Assembly (NCBI RefSeq): GCF_004379255.2 | Contig: NC_056052.1 | Coordinates: 17,702,589 to 17,766,588 of the forward strand | Length of the DNA: 64,000 nucleotides | DNA from: Salvia splendens | Taxonomy: Eukaryota; Streptophyta; Magnoliopsida; Lamiales; Lamiaceae | Direction: 5' to 3' | Position numbers and translations under genes: made by a program | Shown: positions 1 to 10,775 of the stretch, piece after piece | Numbering within the stretch: the stretch's first letter is position 1 | How the letters are laid out: each line of letters opens with the position of its first letter | The notes under the pieces: generated by a model | Databases searched by the model: none | What the model saw: the letters and a program-made list of their open reading frames with translations, nothing else | What the model was told of the DNA's origin: nothing

Positions 1-1422
1 CCACTTGGCAATTCTGCCTGATGCTTCTGGCTTAGTCAAAACTTGCCGAAGTGGAAGATCGGTTAAGACGCATACTTTGTGAGCATAGAAATATGGCCGC
101 AGTCTCCTTGCTGCATTTACTAATGGCAGAGCAATTTTTTCCAGAGGTTGATACCTTGTTTCGGGACCTCTTAATGCTCGGCTTGTAAAGTAGATAGGAC
201 GCTGTTTTAGGCCTTCTTCTCGCACAAGCACCGCGCTAATGGTTTGATCTGATGCTGCTAAATATAAGAATATCACTTCGGCATCTGTTGGAGCAGAGAG
301 AGTAGGAAGTTCGGTTAAATAACTTTTGAGTTCGTCAAAAGCCTTTTTCTGTTCGGCTCCCCACTCAAACTTTGGTGCCTTCTTCAAAACATTGAAGAAC
401 GGCATTTGCTTTTCGGCTGCTTGGGAAAGGAATCTATTCAGTGCGGCTAGACATCCAGTTAGCCTTTGCACATCATGTATGGACTTCGGCATTGCCATGT
501 TCTGAACAACTTGAACCTTTAGGGGATTTGCCTTGAGTCCTTCCTTTGAAACCCAACAACCCAGAAATTTTCCCGAATCTACCAAAAAGGTACATTTTTG
601 GGGATTGAGTTTGAGGTTGGCTTTTTTGAGCACGTCGAGAGTGGATTTGAGATTGTTTTCGTACTTCGAAGTGCTTCTGCTTTTAACAACTATGTCGTCA
701 ACATATACTTCAACCTCTTTTCCGATCAGGTGCCGAAATAGCTTATCTACCATCCTTTGATATGTGGCTCCGGCATTCTTTAAACCAAATGGCATCTTTT
801 TATAAGCAAAAATACCGAAGTCAGTAATGAAAGCCGTTTTTGAAGCATCATTCTCATCCATTAAAACTTGGTGGTATCCTTTATACAAATCAAGAAAACA
901 GAAAATTTCGAAGCCTATCAGAGCTTCTACTTTTTTATCTATGTTGGGAAGGGGGTAGCAATCTTTAGGACAGTGCTTATTTAGATCCGTAAAATCTATG
1001 CACATCCGCCATCCTCCTTCTTTTTTCTTGATCATCACATGATTGGCCACCCAAGAAGGATATTTTACTTCAAATAATACATCCGCTTTCAGTAATTGGC
1101 GGACTTCGTCATGGATGACTTGATTTCTTTCTGCCGCAAAGAGTCTTTGCTTCTGTTTTATAGGCCGGACTGAAGGATCAATATTTAACCGATGTGTAAT
1201 TACCTCGGGAGACACTCCAGTCATGTCCAACGGAGACCACGCAAAGACATCTTTGTACTCTTTGAGGAGCTGGATGGTCTTTTCCCGGAGTAGAGGTGTT
1301 CCCGCGAAACCGATCTTGACCGTTCTGGATGGATCATCTTCGTATAACTGAACTTTCATCGAGTTCGGCTCCGGTGTGACTTCGTTCATTTCGCCTGCCT
1401 CTGACTCCGGCTGCTGTGATTG
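1..1422 (-). CDS. pol: Ty3/gypsy pol: reverse transcriptase and start of RNase H (partial)
   Basis: I read every codon of this frame from 1422 down to 1 and found no stop (474 codons). It is in the same frame as gag-protease and is separated from it only by the TAG at 1425-1423. The first ATG of its own is at 1389. The RT palm is clear: CIDFTDLNKHCPKD near 1000-960, FCFLDLYKGYHQV near 900-870, PFGLKNAGATYQRM near 790-750, and the catalytic YVDD near 705-694. The start of RNase H follows (FLYLAASDQTISAVLVREEG near 275-215). Role: copies element RNA into cDNA in cytoplasmic particles. Because it has no obvious own promoter, it is probably made by readthrough of the upstream stop or from the internal ATG. 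Integrase is off the window. Confidence 0.88.
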
Positions 1423-1425
1423 CTA
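1417..1425 (-). promoter_or_regulatory. Candidate stop-codon readthrough signal between gag-pro and pol
   Basis: The minus-strand sequence is TAG CAA TCA. This fits the UAG-CAR-YYA context known from tobamovirus-type leaky stop codons in plants. The frame is the same on both sides and open for 692 codons upstream and at least 474 downstream. That it works as a readthrough site is inference. Confidence 0.6.
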
Positions 1426-3501
1426 TGCTTGATGGTGCCGATCTGATTGTTCGGCACTTTTAAGCGCAATCTGCAGACATTCTTTTGCTCTCTTTTGATC
1501 ACCTCGGATGACTGCTATCCCTCCTTTAGTGGGGATCTTGATTGTGAGGTGATAAGTAGAGCAAATGGCCCGAACTGTGTTGAGCCAGTCTCTTCCCAGT
1601 ATAATGTTATACGGGGATCGAGCTTTTACCACAAAAAACTCGATCACCGTACTGGAGCTAGTAGGTGCTCTTCCTACCGTAATCGGAAGGCTGATAATAC
1701 CTTCAGGGCGGGTGTCCTCCTGGGCGAAACTTTTCAGAGGAAGTGGGGCCGGACTGAGCCGAGCTGGATCCACTTCCAGTTTATCAAAACATTCTTTAAA
1801 AAGAATGCTAACCGACGCTCCTGTATCCACAAACACTCTGTGGATCAGTTTGTTTGCCACTCCAGCTTGAATGACAATAGCGTCTTGATGAGGAGAAATG
1901 GCCGGGACGGGATCTGCATCTGAAAATGTAATTACTTCCTCCTTCTTCAGCCTTTTATGTGTTGGCTCCTCTCGATTGAAGCCTCTGCGCTCTGATTTTA
2001 GAGACGATTTAGTCTTCCCGGCTGGGAGAGCGTCAATAGTTTGGATTACTCCATCATATTGCGGCTCGTCATCGTCTTCGGGATCCTGTTGCCTTTTAGG
2101 ATCCTGAGGAGCGCAGTTCGCACTTCTCTGTTTCTTATTCTTTTTCGGCGGCTTGCTTTGGTATTTTTTTAACGTCCCTGCTTTCACAAGAACATCAATA
2201 TCTGCTGCCAAATTTCGGCACTCCTCGGTATCATGACCGTGGTCTTGATGGAAGGAGCAATATTTATCCTGACTTCGGCGCGTGGCCGATTTCGTCATCG
2301 GCTTTGGTTTTTCGAACATATCAGAATGCAGTTCGAAAATTTCCGCTCTCGACTTGTTCAATGGTACGAACTGAGCGGGTGGTTTCTCAGGATTGAGACG
2401 TGGTCCCAATCTGTCTTGTACCGGTGCCCTTTGAATTCTTTCAAAAGGAGTTCGGCGAGGATGTCCCTGATCGCTATGATCGGGCTTCCTCTTGTCTCCT
2501 CTGGAAGAGCTGTCTAAAGACCGTTTTCGACGGTCTGCCTCATCAGCACGAGAAAACTGGTCCGCAATGTCCCACATCTCTTGAGCTGTTTGCGGACTGC
2601 ATTCAACGAGCTTTCTGTAGAGAGCTCCTGGCAGAATTCCATTTTGGAATGCCGAAATGACAAGTAGATCATTGAGATCATCTACTTGTAGGCATTCCTT
2701 GTGGAATCTTGTCATGAAGTCGCTAATCTTTTCATCGCGACCTTGACGTATAGAAAGCAGCTGAGCCGAAGTGATTCGGGTTTCAGCTTTCTGGAAGAAC
2801 CTCCTATGAAAAGCATCCATTAGATCTCTGTAAGATCTAATGCTGCCTTGAGGGAGGCTATCAAACCACCTTCTTGCGTTCCCGATGAGCAGCTCGGGAA
2901 ACAGCTTACACATATGAACCTCATTGAGACCTTGGTTCGCCATATTATACTGATAGCGTCCCAGGAAATCATGAGGATCCACTAACCCGTCATAAGTCAC
3001 TGACGGAGTTCGGTAATTCTGTGGCAACGGAGTTCTGGTGATATCATCCGAAAATGGAGTCTTCAGCGCTCCATACATAGCGAATCCGACATCTCTACGG
3101 TATGGTGGAGATGGAGTTCTCCTGTGATTTCGGTAACAAGGAGGAGAAGGAACATATCGGTGGTGAGGATTCTTTCTCCTGGAAGATACGACACTACTGC
3201 GGTAGTGACTTTCATGTCTGGAGGGGGAGGGAGAATCCGCCGTTTTCTTCTCCGGCTTCTGGCTCTTTTGCAGGAATGTTAAGAACTCATCCTGCTTCTC
3301 AGCCAAGAACAACTTGACAGCCTCATTCAAATCGAGCTGCTGGGGAGGCTCGGTGCGATGACTTTTTGAGTGGTTTGTTCTTTCACCGTGAGAACTGGAG
3401 GCAGATTTCTCCAGAGGCTGTTTTCCAGACCTACGGGCTGGACTAGCTTCCTCACGTTCATCACGGACGGAAGTATGGGTATTATGTGATCTGGTACGCA
3501 T
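1423..3501 (-). CDS. gag-pro: Ty3/gypsy Gag-protease polyprotein
   Basis: 692 codons plus TAG. The frame opens earlier with a TTG; I chose the ATG at 3501, just downstream of the primer-binding site. Residues about 10-150 are low-complexity, Ser/Arg/Pro-rich and basic. About 150-300 is the retrotransposon Gag core (ARRWFDSLPQGSI, then FHRRFF). A zinc-binding stretch of Cys/His residues (YCSFHQDHGHDTEEC) sits near 430. The C-terminal third is a retropepsin-type aspartic protease with the catalytic DTGAS followed by hydrophobic SILF, and ends with an ILGRDWL-like motif. Gag builds the particle and binds element RNA; the protease matures the polyprotein. The terminal TAG is followed by CAA TCA and then an open frame coding for RT. 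Confidence 0.9.
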   Translation of the reverse strand: MRTRSHNTHTSVRDEREEASPARRSGKQPLEKSASSSHGERTNHSKSHRTEPPQQLDLNEAVKLFLAEKQDEFLTFLQKSQKPEKKTADSPSPSRHESHYRSSVVSSRRKNPHHRYVPSPPCYRNHRRTPSPPYRRDVGFAMYGALKTPFSDDITRTPLPQNYRTPSVTYDGLVDPHDFLGRYQYNMANQGLNEVHMCKLFPELLIGNARRWFDSLPQGSIRSYRDLMDAFHRRFFQKAETRITSAQLLSIRQGRDEKISDFMTRFHKECLQVDDLNDLLVISAFQNGILPGALYRKLVECSPQTAQEMWDIADQFSRADEADRRKRSLDSSSRGDKRKPDHSDQGHPRRTPFERIQRAPVQDRLGPRLNPEKPPAQFVPLNKSRAEIFELHSDMFEKPKPMTKSATRRSQDKYCSFHQDHGHDTEECRNLAADIDVLVKAGTLKKYQSKPPKKNKKQRSANCAPQDPKRQQDPEDDDEPQYDGVIQTIDALPAGKTKSSLKSERRGFNREEPTHKRLKKEEVITFSDADPVPAISPHQDAIVIQAGVANKLIHRVFVDTGASVSILFKECFDKLEVDPARLSPAPLPLKSFAQEDTRPEGIISLPITVGRAPTSSSTVIEFFVVKARSPYNIILGRDWLNTVRAICSTYHLTIKIPTKGGIAVIRGDQKRAKECLQIALKSAEQSDRHHQA

Positions 3502-3550
3502 TTTTTGGTGGAAGAGGATCAAAAACTCGCTTTTATCACAGTTTTGGTTT

Positions 3551-3574
3551 TCTGTTTTCCCACAGACGGCGCCA
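3551..3574 (-). other. Primer-binding site of element K
   Basis: Minus strand reads TGGCGCCGTCTGTGGGAA, beginning one base inside the LTR edge at 3576. TGGCGCC is the 3'-end complement shared by tRNA-Asp-type primers (compare 48104 and 60342 in this window), although the later bases differ. This fixes the LTR boundary and the direction of transcription. Confidence 0.75.
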
Positions 3575-3575
3575 G

Positions 3576-4151
3576 TGATGATTTAGCGAATTTTTGATGG
3601 GAATAAATGCAAGTAATAAATGAAGATCACAACACTGAAAATTACGTGGTTCGATTTACTGAGGTAAATCTACGTCCACGGAAAGAATAGAGGGCAAATT
3701 TGTATTGCTTGATCTAGCTTACAGATTACAATACTGATTTGCTATATGAGATTCAGGATCTAGAGAACTTAACCCTGGTCTATCTGATCTAAGTTCTATT
3801 TATACATTCGAACTAAGATCGTGGTTTGCAGCCCTGGTAGGGGGGTTGATAACTGCTTAATACCACTAAATAGATCGTGGGTGTAATGGAGGTCGTGGAG
3901 ATCCTGCATGGGTCCACTATCTCCTTGTTCGGTCGAATACTGAGACCGAACTGCTGAACTTTGCCGATCAGCTTTTGCCGATCTGAGAGTTGAGCTCAAT
4001 TGGTCGGCTTTTACCGAGCTATAGGCTGTGACCGAACTCTTTGGTTGTGCCGAACTGATACTCTTTCTTGGGTTTTGGGCTGATGGGCCGTCACTGCTAT
4101 TGGGCTCGCAATTATTGTTTAGTTGTTTAGTTCGTATCCCATCAATTGACA
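3576..4151 (-). repeat. 5' LTR of element K (576 bp)
   Basis: On the minus strand it starts TGTCAATTGATGGG at 4151 and ends ATCATCA at 3576, giving the expected TG...CA termini next to the primer-binding site. A TATAAATA box on the minus strand lies at about 3804-3797. The partner LTR is outside the window. Confidence 0.8.
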
Positions 4152-4441
4152 CGCCCCTGTAAGGAATATATGATATCATCTTTTGATGCATACGAATGCA
4201 AAGAATATCCATACGTAGTTTTTACTTAGTGGATCAACTTAATAATTAATTTCTATTATTGAACACCACTTAACTATCATCAGTGAACTCTCAGCAAACC
4301 AAGAAACTCAACTAAAAACCACTAACAAGATTTGATTTTTTAATCTAGCTCATCAGTGTTGATTGTATTTATTCAAGTGAACCTATCAACAATCTTAAGT
4401 TATTAACATGAAACGTATGGGAAGGGTAATCCTATAACGTA
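4152..4441. other. Short non-coding gap
   Basis: AT-rich sequence between the LTR of element K and the solo LTR. No coding frame, no inverted repeat and no clear element recognised. Confidence 0.5.
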
Positions 4442-5643
4442 GGATAAGACTCATTTCATGCATCGGTTTAAGGGTAAAATGTATACTACTTGATCGGTTT
4501 ATCGCGCAAAATAAGTTTTAAAATGTGCAGAAATGCTACTTGACCAAGGCAGCAAGGCCGAACTGATCAAACAAGTACAAAAGGCGAAAAAGGGCCGAGA
4601 ATCGGGGAGTTGATCAAGGGGAAGCGATCAAGCAGTTAGGTGGGGACCGCTGGCTTCTAGAAGAAGAACACGTGAGGAAATGAGCTGGATATGGGGCACC
4701 ATTCTGTTATCAAGGACGACGTTCTAGAAGGGGACACGTGCTGGAATATGAGAATGCAAGGACGAAGCTGTTATACGAATCTGTTACCAAAAAGCATCGT
4801 CATTCTAGAAGAACAACATGTAGCAATCAATGAGTCGCTCACTCTCAGAATGAGCGAATATTCCCTGTCAAGATCGTTATCCAGCTGGGAGTCGAATCGA
4901 GCTTATAAATAGATGATGTGCCACCACAAGAAGGGGGATCCGACACTTTACTTTCCGTCTAGTTTAGCTTAGCTTAGTTATCTAGCGTAGTTCAACTCTC
5001 TAGCTTAGTGTGGTTCAGTTCTCTAGCTTAGTTTAGTTCAGTTCTCTAGCTTAGCTTAGATAGCTTAGTTAAAAGGGCGACCGAAGGGAGCGCTGCAGAA
5101 TACTCATTTCTGTTAGCGTTATCTTAAGTTTCCCGCTGAGATTCTTCTCAGTTCTTACCGCTTTCTTAGCTTCCGAAGTGTTAGCTTAGTTTAAATTTCA
5201 CGCTGTACTCAGTTTTTAGTTAATCAAAGTTATTTTCGTTTACATTCTCGCATTTACTTTTCTGCTGTTAACTGCAATTCACTTGACCCAGTAGTTAAAG
5301 TTCCATTGATCAAGCTAGCTAGTTAAATTCTGCCTAGAGTAAAGACAATAGTTAAAAACTCCCAAGTTAAAGCGTGGCAGCAGCCAACCCCCCTGTTCAC
5401 TACTCACACACTCGACACACCAACTTCTCTGTGGAATCGACCCCGAACTTTCCGGTTTACTGTTAAAGTTGTGCAAAATTGGAAGTTTATAAATTACTTT
5501 GGCAAGGAAGAAAGAGCGAGAGCAAGACTGCAGTGATTAAGTGGCAACGGCAATTTGCTAACTGATCCGACCGGTTCAGTTATCATTCCATATAACTTGA
5601 TCCGCATTCTAATCGCGTTTTCGCCTCTTTCCAAGTTTCGCCA
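4442..5643 (+). mobile_element. Solo LTR, Athila-like family A
   Basis: About 1.2 kb, clearly the same family (opposite orientation) as the LTR of element A at 48108-48806 plus 61943-62412: shared landmarks include GCATCGGTTTA near the start, the TTAGCTTAG-rich block at 4960-5070, and the end near CATATAACTTGATC. It is flanked by ACGTA at 4437-4441 and ACGTA at 5644-5648. No internal domain remains, so it is a solo LTR left by recombination between the two LTRs of an inserted element. The first base appears mutated (GG where family members have TG). Confidence 0.8.
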
Positions 5644-5727
5644 ACGTATTTGGAATTATTGAATATAATTTTGATTTATTACATCTTTATTTACATTCTG
5701 CCTTATTGGAGTTTTAAGTAGTAAATA

Positions 5728-5927
5728 CTCCATCCGTACTATTAAATATGAAACATTTGGTTTTTGGTACGAGATTTTATGTAGTGTTGTTTTGTGAGTA
5801 AATGAATAGAAAGTAAAGTAAGAAAGAGGAAAAAGTAGAGATATTATTGTTTTCATTTTTAGAAACGTTTCAATTTTAATGGGACAACTCAAAAGGGAAA
5901 ACGTTTCATTTTTAATGGGCGAGAGAG
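5728..5927. mobile_element. Stowaway-type MITE
   Basis: Starts CTCCATCCGTACTATTAAA and ends in a matching inverted copy (TTTTTAATGGGCGAGAGAG), about 200 bp, flanked by TA on both sides as expected for Tc1/mariner-derived Stowaway elements. No coding capacity. Ends are somewhat decayed. Confidence 0.65.
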
Positions 5928-6137
5928 TATATGTTTAATCTTGTCAGATCTAAGGATTTCTAATTGTTTTACATGCTTTGAATGGTTAATCTCGTAAGAA
6001 AGCTTAGATTTAGGTTCTGTTTTCCTCTAGTCTGCCGATCCAAGCAAGTTGGCCGGTTTATGTAGATATCAGTTATTTATGTTTAAATTTCGTTCGCATT
6101 TTTAGTTTATGATTACGTCTAAGCTTATTTCACTATT
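5928..6137 (+). repeat. Decayed LTR-like sequence
   Basis: Non-coding stretch of LTR character. Together with 8195-8756 it may be one older plus-strand Athila-type LTR split by later insertions; this pairing is an inference from context and weak wording similarity. Confidence 0.3.
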
Positions 6138-6395
6138 TGGAGAAATAAAAGATTTTTTATTTTGAAAACTAAAAACTTGTAAAATAACGAAAGCAATAAA
6201 CAATTCAGATAATTCACGGAGATAAAACAGATGAGACGAGAATTCCAAGGATGTGTTCTCACAGTTATGGTTTATACAAGTTCTAACTACAACACACTAG
6301 CATAGTTCATACTTCACTAGAACGAATCACATAAATATTGTCCATGCAGCACAAAGTAGATCACATATACTAGGGGCGTCAATCCTAGATTTGTA

Positions 6396-6602
6396 CTCCC
6401 TCCGTTCCATGCTAATAGAGACATTTCTTTTTGGCATAGAGTTTAATAATAGTGTGCTAAAGGGATGATGAATAAAGTAAGAGAGATATAGAAAGAACAA
6501 AGTAAAAGAGATAATTACTTTTTGCCAAAAATAGAAATGACTCAATTAACTTAAAACTTCCCAAAATAGAAAAATGACTCTATTAACATGGAACAGAGGA
6601 AG
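6396..6602. mobile_element. Stowaway-type MITE
   Basis: 207 bp, starts CTCCCTCCGTTCCATG and ends CATGGAACAGAGGAAG with TA on both flanks. The termini are inverted repeats. No coding capacity. Confidence 0.8.
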
Positions 6603-6826
6603 TAACTCCTAAAGGCTCATAAGACTCCTATTGTTCTCGCTCTTAATTAAAAGTACCGTTTCAAGGGGAATTAATTGTAGCGTCATCTAAGCTCTTCTAA
6701 CACGCAAACCTCCTCTCATGATTATGTTGCACGTCAATAAACATTATAAAATGTGTCACTCAAACATGAAGCATTACCTAACACCTAGAATAGAAGCAAA
6801 ATAATGAACATAATGGATATTAAATA

Positions 6827-7077
6827 CTCCCTCCATCCCCCAATAATTGTTCACTTTGTTTCTGGCACGATTTTAAGAAATGTAAAGGAAAATGAGTTTT
6901 AAAAGTTAGTAGAATATGGATTCCACTTTTATATATTAATTTTATAATAAAATATGAGTGAAATAAGTTAGTGGAATGTAAGACCTACTTACCATTTATT
7001 GTAAAAGTGAAAATGGACAATTGATGGGGGACGGACGAAAATGGCAAAAGTGGACAATTAATGTGGGATGGATGGAG
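6827..7077. mobile_element. Stowaway-type MITE with duplicated right end
   Basis: Starts CTCCCTCCATCCCCCAATAA and ends GTGGGATGGATGGAG, flanked by TA. The right terminal sequence (GTGGACAATTAATG) is preceded about 40 bp earlier by a second copy (ATGGACAATTGATGGGGGAC), so the right terminus appears tandemly duplicated. Non-coding. Confidence 0.75.
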
Positions 7078-7109
7078 TAAATAGGAACTGTATAAACCAA
7101 AGTCGTTAC

Positions 7110-7461
7110 TGATACGAGCATATCTTCGGGAATATCCCCCATATCTATATTATTTAGTTAGTTATTGATTTACCATATCTTTTCATATTTATTAGGATTA
7201 TTTTCTTGTTCCTTAAGTTAGGGTATCCACTATTATAAATAGTGGACATTGTTATTCTTTTGGATCATTGGAGAAATATCAAATCAATTTATCTTTTATC
7301 GTTCTTTTATCTTTTCGTACTTTATTTTTTCGCAAGTTCATCTCGTCAAACCTTAATTGACCGAGAATCCTAGGCTGCTCGACGGTAGGATCCCGCGAAC
7401 GAACCTAACCCTTCTCCGGTGACCTCGCGCTGCCGGGACCGATACGAGTACACTCGTATCA
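7110..7461. mobile_element. Short solo LTR (352 bp)
   Basis: Begins TGATACGAGCATATC and ends ACTCGTATCA, so the ends are TG...CA and also form a short inverted repeat. It is flanked by GTTAC at 7105-7109 and GTTAC at 7462-7466. A TATAAATA lies at about 7234-7241 on the plus strand. No coding frame. It could instead be the remnant of a TRIM-type element. Confidence 0.7.
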
Positions 7462-8194
7462 GTTACTCACGCATCCCTAGAATTCTATTAATTTAGCTAC
7501 TCATAATGAAATAATCTAAACCCATAGTTTATAGGGAAAACATAGAAAATACAAGTACTAAGATAATATAACCCAAAGGTTGAATCTCGTAGCCTTGATC
7601 TTCTCTTGAATCCATGCTTCAAACTCCTTGAACAATGATGAACGGTAGAAGAAACTCTCAAATATTATGCTCTGGAAAATTATGCAGCAAAAAGTTCCTT
7701 TGATAAAGCTTGAGGGGGTATTTATAGCCTCCAAGTCATATATAAAATGATATGGTAAATCTTCAGCATAGTATGGTATGTCTTGGAGAGAAAATAGGAC
7801 AATTTCTGTGCCTCGCATTTTCCAAGCAGGCCGCTGCACTTTGTTCAGCGGTCGCTGGCGAGCATTCCGTAGCGTTTGGATCTAAATCAGTGGTCGTTGT
7901 GCGTATTCTCTTTTTCAGCTCTATTTTCCGAAGTGGACCGCTACAGGGGCAGCGGTCGATGGCGTCCAGCGGTCGCTGGCAGAGGTGTAGCGGACCGCTT
8001 GCTGGCTTGAAAACTCCAAATTTTGCAACTTCAACTTTTTGCTATCTTTTTAGACTTTATTTTGCACATTTCTAGCAAAACATGTCAAAATACCAAAATA
8101 GATAAAATATGTAAATAATGGACATATAATACACTTTGATACTCAAAACGGGCCAAATAATGGTCTTAAAATAGTGTAAAATCCGAGCGTATCA

Positions 8195-8756
8195 CATGTG
8201 GTACTTTTGCAGCTTTTTAACCATTTTTGATTAGTTAGGAAATTGTGGTTCCAATCTGCTATCTGGACAAATCGACTACATTTACGGAAAGATCTGCTTA
8301 GTTAATTAATTTAGGTGTACGCTGCGGTTTACATGCCACCGGTGAATTTGAAAAGCACTTGGTAGATTAAATTTCCTTTATGCTCAAGCATGTCTATGTT
8401 TTAGTATGTTCTCGCCAACTGACCAGTTTAGTTAGGTTACCCTTTTTCTAGTTTGAGTCTTTTAATTCTAATTCCATTTATAGTTTAATTAGTTTCACTT
8501 AACCGACCTTTAAAGCGTGACAGCAAGCCAACTCTTTCCAAAGTCTCTAAACATATCGTGCAAGTCATCTTTCCTCGTGGGATCGATCCTTACTGCTCTA
8601 TACTAGTTAATAATGCGTGGATTAAGGTTTTGAAGCGACCAGTTTACCATCTATTTAAATGAAAACTCAATTATCTATAAGCTTTAGTGTCTATTTACCT
8701 TTACATGTTTGGTTTTGTCCCTCTCTTAAATACTTATAGCAGCCTTGTTATTATAG
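8195..8756 (+). repeat. Decayed Athila-type LTR segment
   Basis: The stretch with GCGTGACAGCAAGCCAAC at about 8514 and GTGGGATCGATCC at 8578 resembles the equivalent part of the solo LTR at 5380-5450 (GCGTGGCAGCAGCCAAC; GGAATCGACCCC). No coding frame; boundaries unclear. Confidence 0.4.
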
Positions 8757-8906
8757 TATACTTGGCACTTCTCAGGAGGTAAGTCTATCTCTATCATCAG
8801 CTTCCTCAGCCACAAGATTTTAGTCAGACAACTTTTTATACCTCTGAACTCAGCTTCAGCGCTGGACAATGCAACTACCTTCTACTTCTTACTTTACCAT
8901 GTCACC
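8757..8906 (-). pseudogene. Ty1/copia RNase H fragment
   Basis: Minus-strand translation gives the copia RNase H wording KVVALSSAEAEFRGI followed by TKILWLRKLM. Only about 50 codons remain and a stop precedes them. The fragment is cut at its right side by the LTR starting at 8912. It is the remnant of an old copia element pointing left. Confidence 0.65.
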
Positions 8907-8911
8907 AGAAT

Positions 8912-10367
8912 GTTGGAGGTTTGTATACTAAAAGTTGTTTCAAGTGTACATGTCCTTGTACAGTTCCTCATGCAGGTATACGTGAAACTTTGTTCCCACT
9001 TCGAACCCTTATTTTGAGATTAAATACATTAAAGTAATAATTTATCTCATGACATTGTTGCATTAAATAAATGAGTCTAAGACTTCTATATTGTAGGTCA
9101 AGTAGTGAATTTGATGGGTTCACAGTAGGGCACTTGACCTTGCATGAAGAAAAATATTTCACGACCTAGATAGGCTTTGGCTACTATAAAAAATGTTGCA
9201 GTGTTTGTCCGATATACTCTTTTCTACCTAGGAAAGGCTAACAACACTGGTGTGGTATAACACTGAACGAATATGATAATGAGAGAGTATTATTTATTGC
9301 TATCTACTGAAAAATACGATCTCGAGAGTTTAGTATTTCTTAGTCTTTGTACATAATATTGTATATATGTTCATTTGATCAAACATTGCTTTGACTTATC
9401 AATATGCAAGGATTTTTCGTATCCCAAAGTATGATATCTTGGGTGGTAATAATTAAATGGTTAGAATATATCAAGAATATTATTACACTGAATACGCGTG
9501 CCAATGGTAGTATGATTATATCCCTAAGAGGTGTTTGGATAGTTTATTATTCAGTAAAACTGGTTATGGATAATAAATAAAGTTCCAAACTAGAAAACTC
9601 TTCGATGATATTAATTTAATTTAAAGTCCCGTAGCAGACAAAATAATTAAATTAATAGATAATTAATACCTTAAACGCGGGAAATATAATAAATCAAAAT
9701 GGAATTAAGTCTTCTTAATTTAGGAATTGGATGGGAGATCAATAGTATTTTCTGTACCAAATAATATTCAATTGAATATATATTAAGTCATGCATTAATT
9801 GATTTAATTAGTAGATATTCAATGGGCTAGTCCAATCCAATTTATCTATGGATCTCTAACCAAGCTCAAAGAATGCTTTATAAATAGAGATGAAGAGAAG
9901 ACTAGAGGGTATGAATTTTGTGCACTAGTCTCCTTCTCTAACCCTAAAATCGGCGCCCTCTAGTGTAGAAGAATGAAGAAGTTTTTCAAGCACTCCTGGT
10001 CTAGATCTAATTCTTCGTATTCTTCGTAACACAATTAGGGTTCTTGTCTTCGAAGCTTCATCTAGATCTATCAAGATTGTTTAAGATTTGCCCACACAAA
10101 TGGATAATCATGAGTATGGGAATAAGTTAGAAGATTCGTGGTGGAGACAAGATTTGACACCTGGAGAAGGTGCGAGCCACATCAACCATTTGGAGGATCA
10201 AAAGGTAACAATCGGTTCTAATCTAATAAGCATGTTTTATGTGTTTTTATCTGTTTATTGTAGATCTATATTAATTGCTTTAAAATTGGATTTAATCACA
10301 TAATCACCTAACTAGATCCGTAAGGGTCCGTTTGATGCCGCGCTCTTCCGTTGTGCGTACCCCAACA
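8912..10367 (+). mobile_element. Ty1/copia LTR (H) with leader remnant
   Basis: Begins TGTTGGAGGTTTGTATAC and ends ACCCCAACA, directly followed by a primer-binding-site-like GGTATCGGAGTC. The first bases match the termini of the LTRs at 26357-27798 (minus strand) and 63791 onward, so all three belong to related copia families. The sequence is AT-rich and non-coding. A partner LTR is not seen in the window. Confidence 0.7.
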
Positions 10368-10384
10368 ATTGGTATCGGAGTCAA
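10368..10384 (+). other. Decayed tRNA-Met-type primer-binding site
   Basis: ATTGGTATCGGAGTC immediately after the LTR end; the canonical initiator tRNA-Met complement is TGGTATCAGAGC. One or two substitutions. Confidence 0.65.
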
Positions 10385-10775
10385 TTTTTAAGCTCTAATT
10401 ATGTGATTGATTATTTGTAATTTTCGAAAATTGTAGTGTAAAAACTAGGGTTTTTCGAAAATCGTGTAATTTCATATTATATGTTTGAGTCTATGTTTTT
10501 CTTGATTAATTATGCAAGATTTATGATGTGACATTCTGGATTGAAGATTCAACATTCAAGATGGATGGATTTTAATCCTAGATTTATAAAAATATTTTAG
10601 ATCAATAATGAATGTCCTAGATCTATATGTTCTTAGTAATATATGGTAGATTATATGTTCGATTTAATACATATATGGAGTATATATTTTGGTGAACACA
10701 TGTTAAATCAAGAAAATGGTTGGATCCATGATTGAATACTTTAAATCGATGAAACAATATAATGAATCTTTGAGC
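10385..10775. other. Non-coding copia leader remnant
   Basis: AT-rich sequence following the primer-binding site, of the sort found between a copia LTR and gag. No coding frame supported. Confidence 0.4.

Larger units (their letters stand above)
1..4151 (-). mobile_element. Ty3/gypsy retrotransposon K, 5' part (runs off left edge)
   Basis: Read on the minus strand the order is LTR (4151-3576), primer-binding site (3574-3551), gag-protease (3501-1423), then reverse transcriptase and the start of RNase H up to the window edge. Integrase and the second LTR would lie to the left and are not visible. The order protease then RT then RNase H is that of Ty3/gypsy. The wording of the RT core (CIDFTDLNKHCPKD) recalls the plant Tat/Retand branch; that assignment is from memory and tentative. 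Target duplication cannot be tested because only one end is present. No frameshift and only one stop codon is seen through about 3.5 kb, so the copy looks young. Confidence 0.9.
6138..8194 (-). repeat. Interrupted LTR-like repeat, minus strand
   Basis: The right end, read on the minus strand, starts TGATACGCTCGG, a start typical of plant Athila-like LTRs, and 7467-8194 contains the characteristic GC-rich 'GCGGTCGCTGG' blocks (7840-8010). The body to the left is broken by two Stowaway MITEs (6396-6602, 6827-7077) and a solo LTR (7110-7461). The left end is placed at 6138 (TGGAG) by analogy with the other LTRs here; no target duplication matches, so that boundary is uncertain. Confidence 0.4.
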
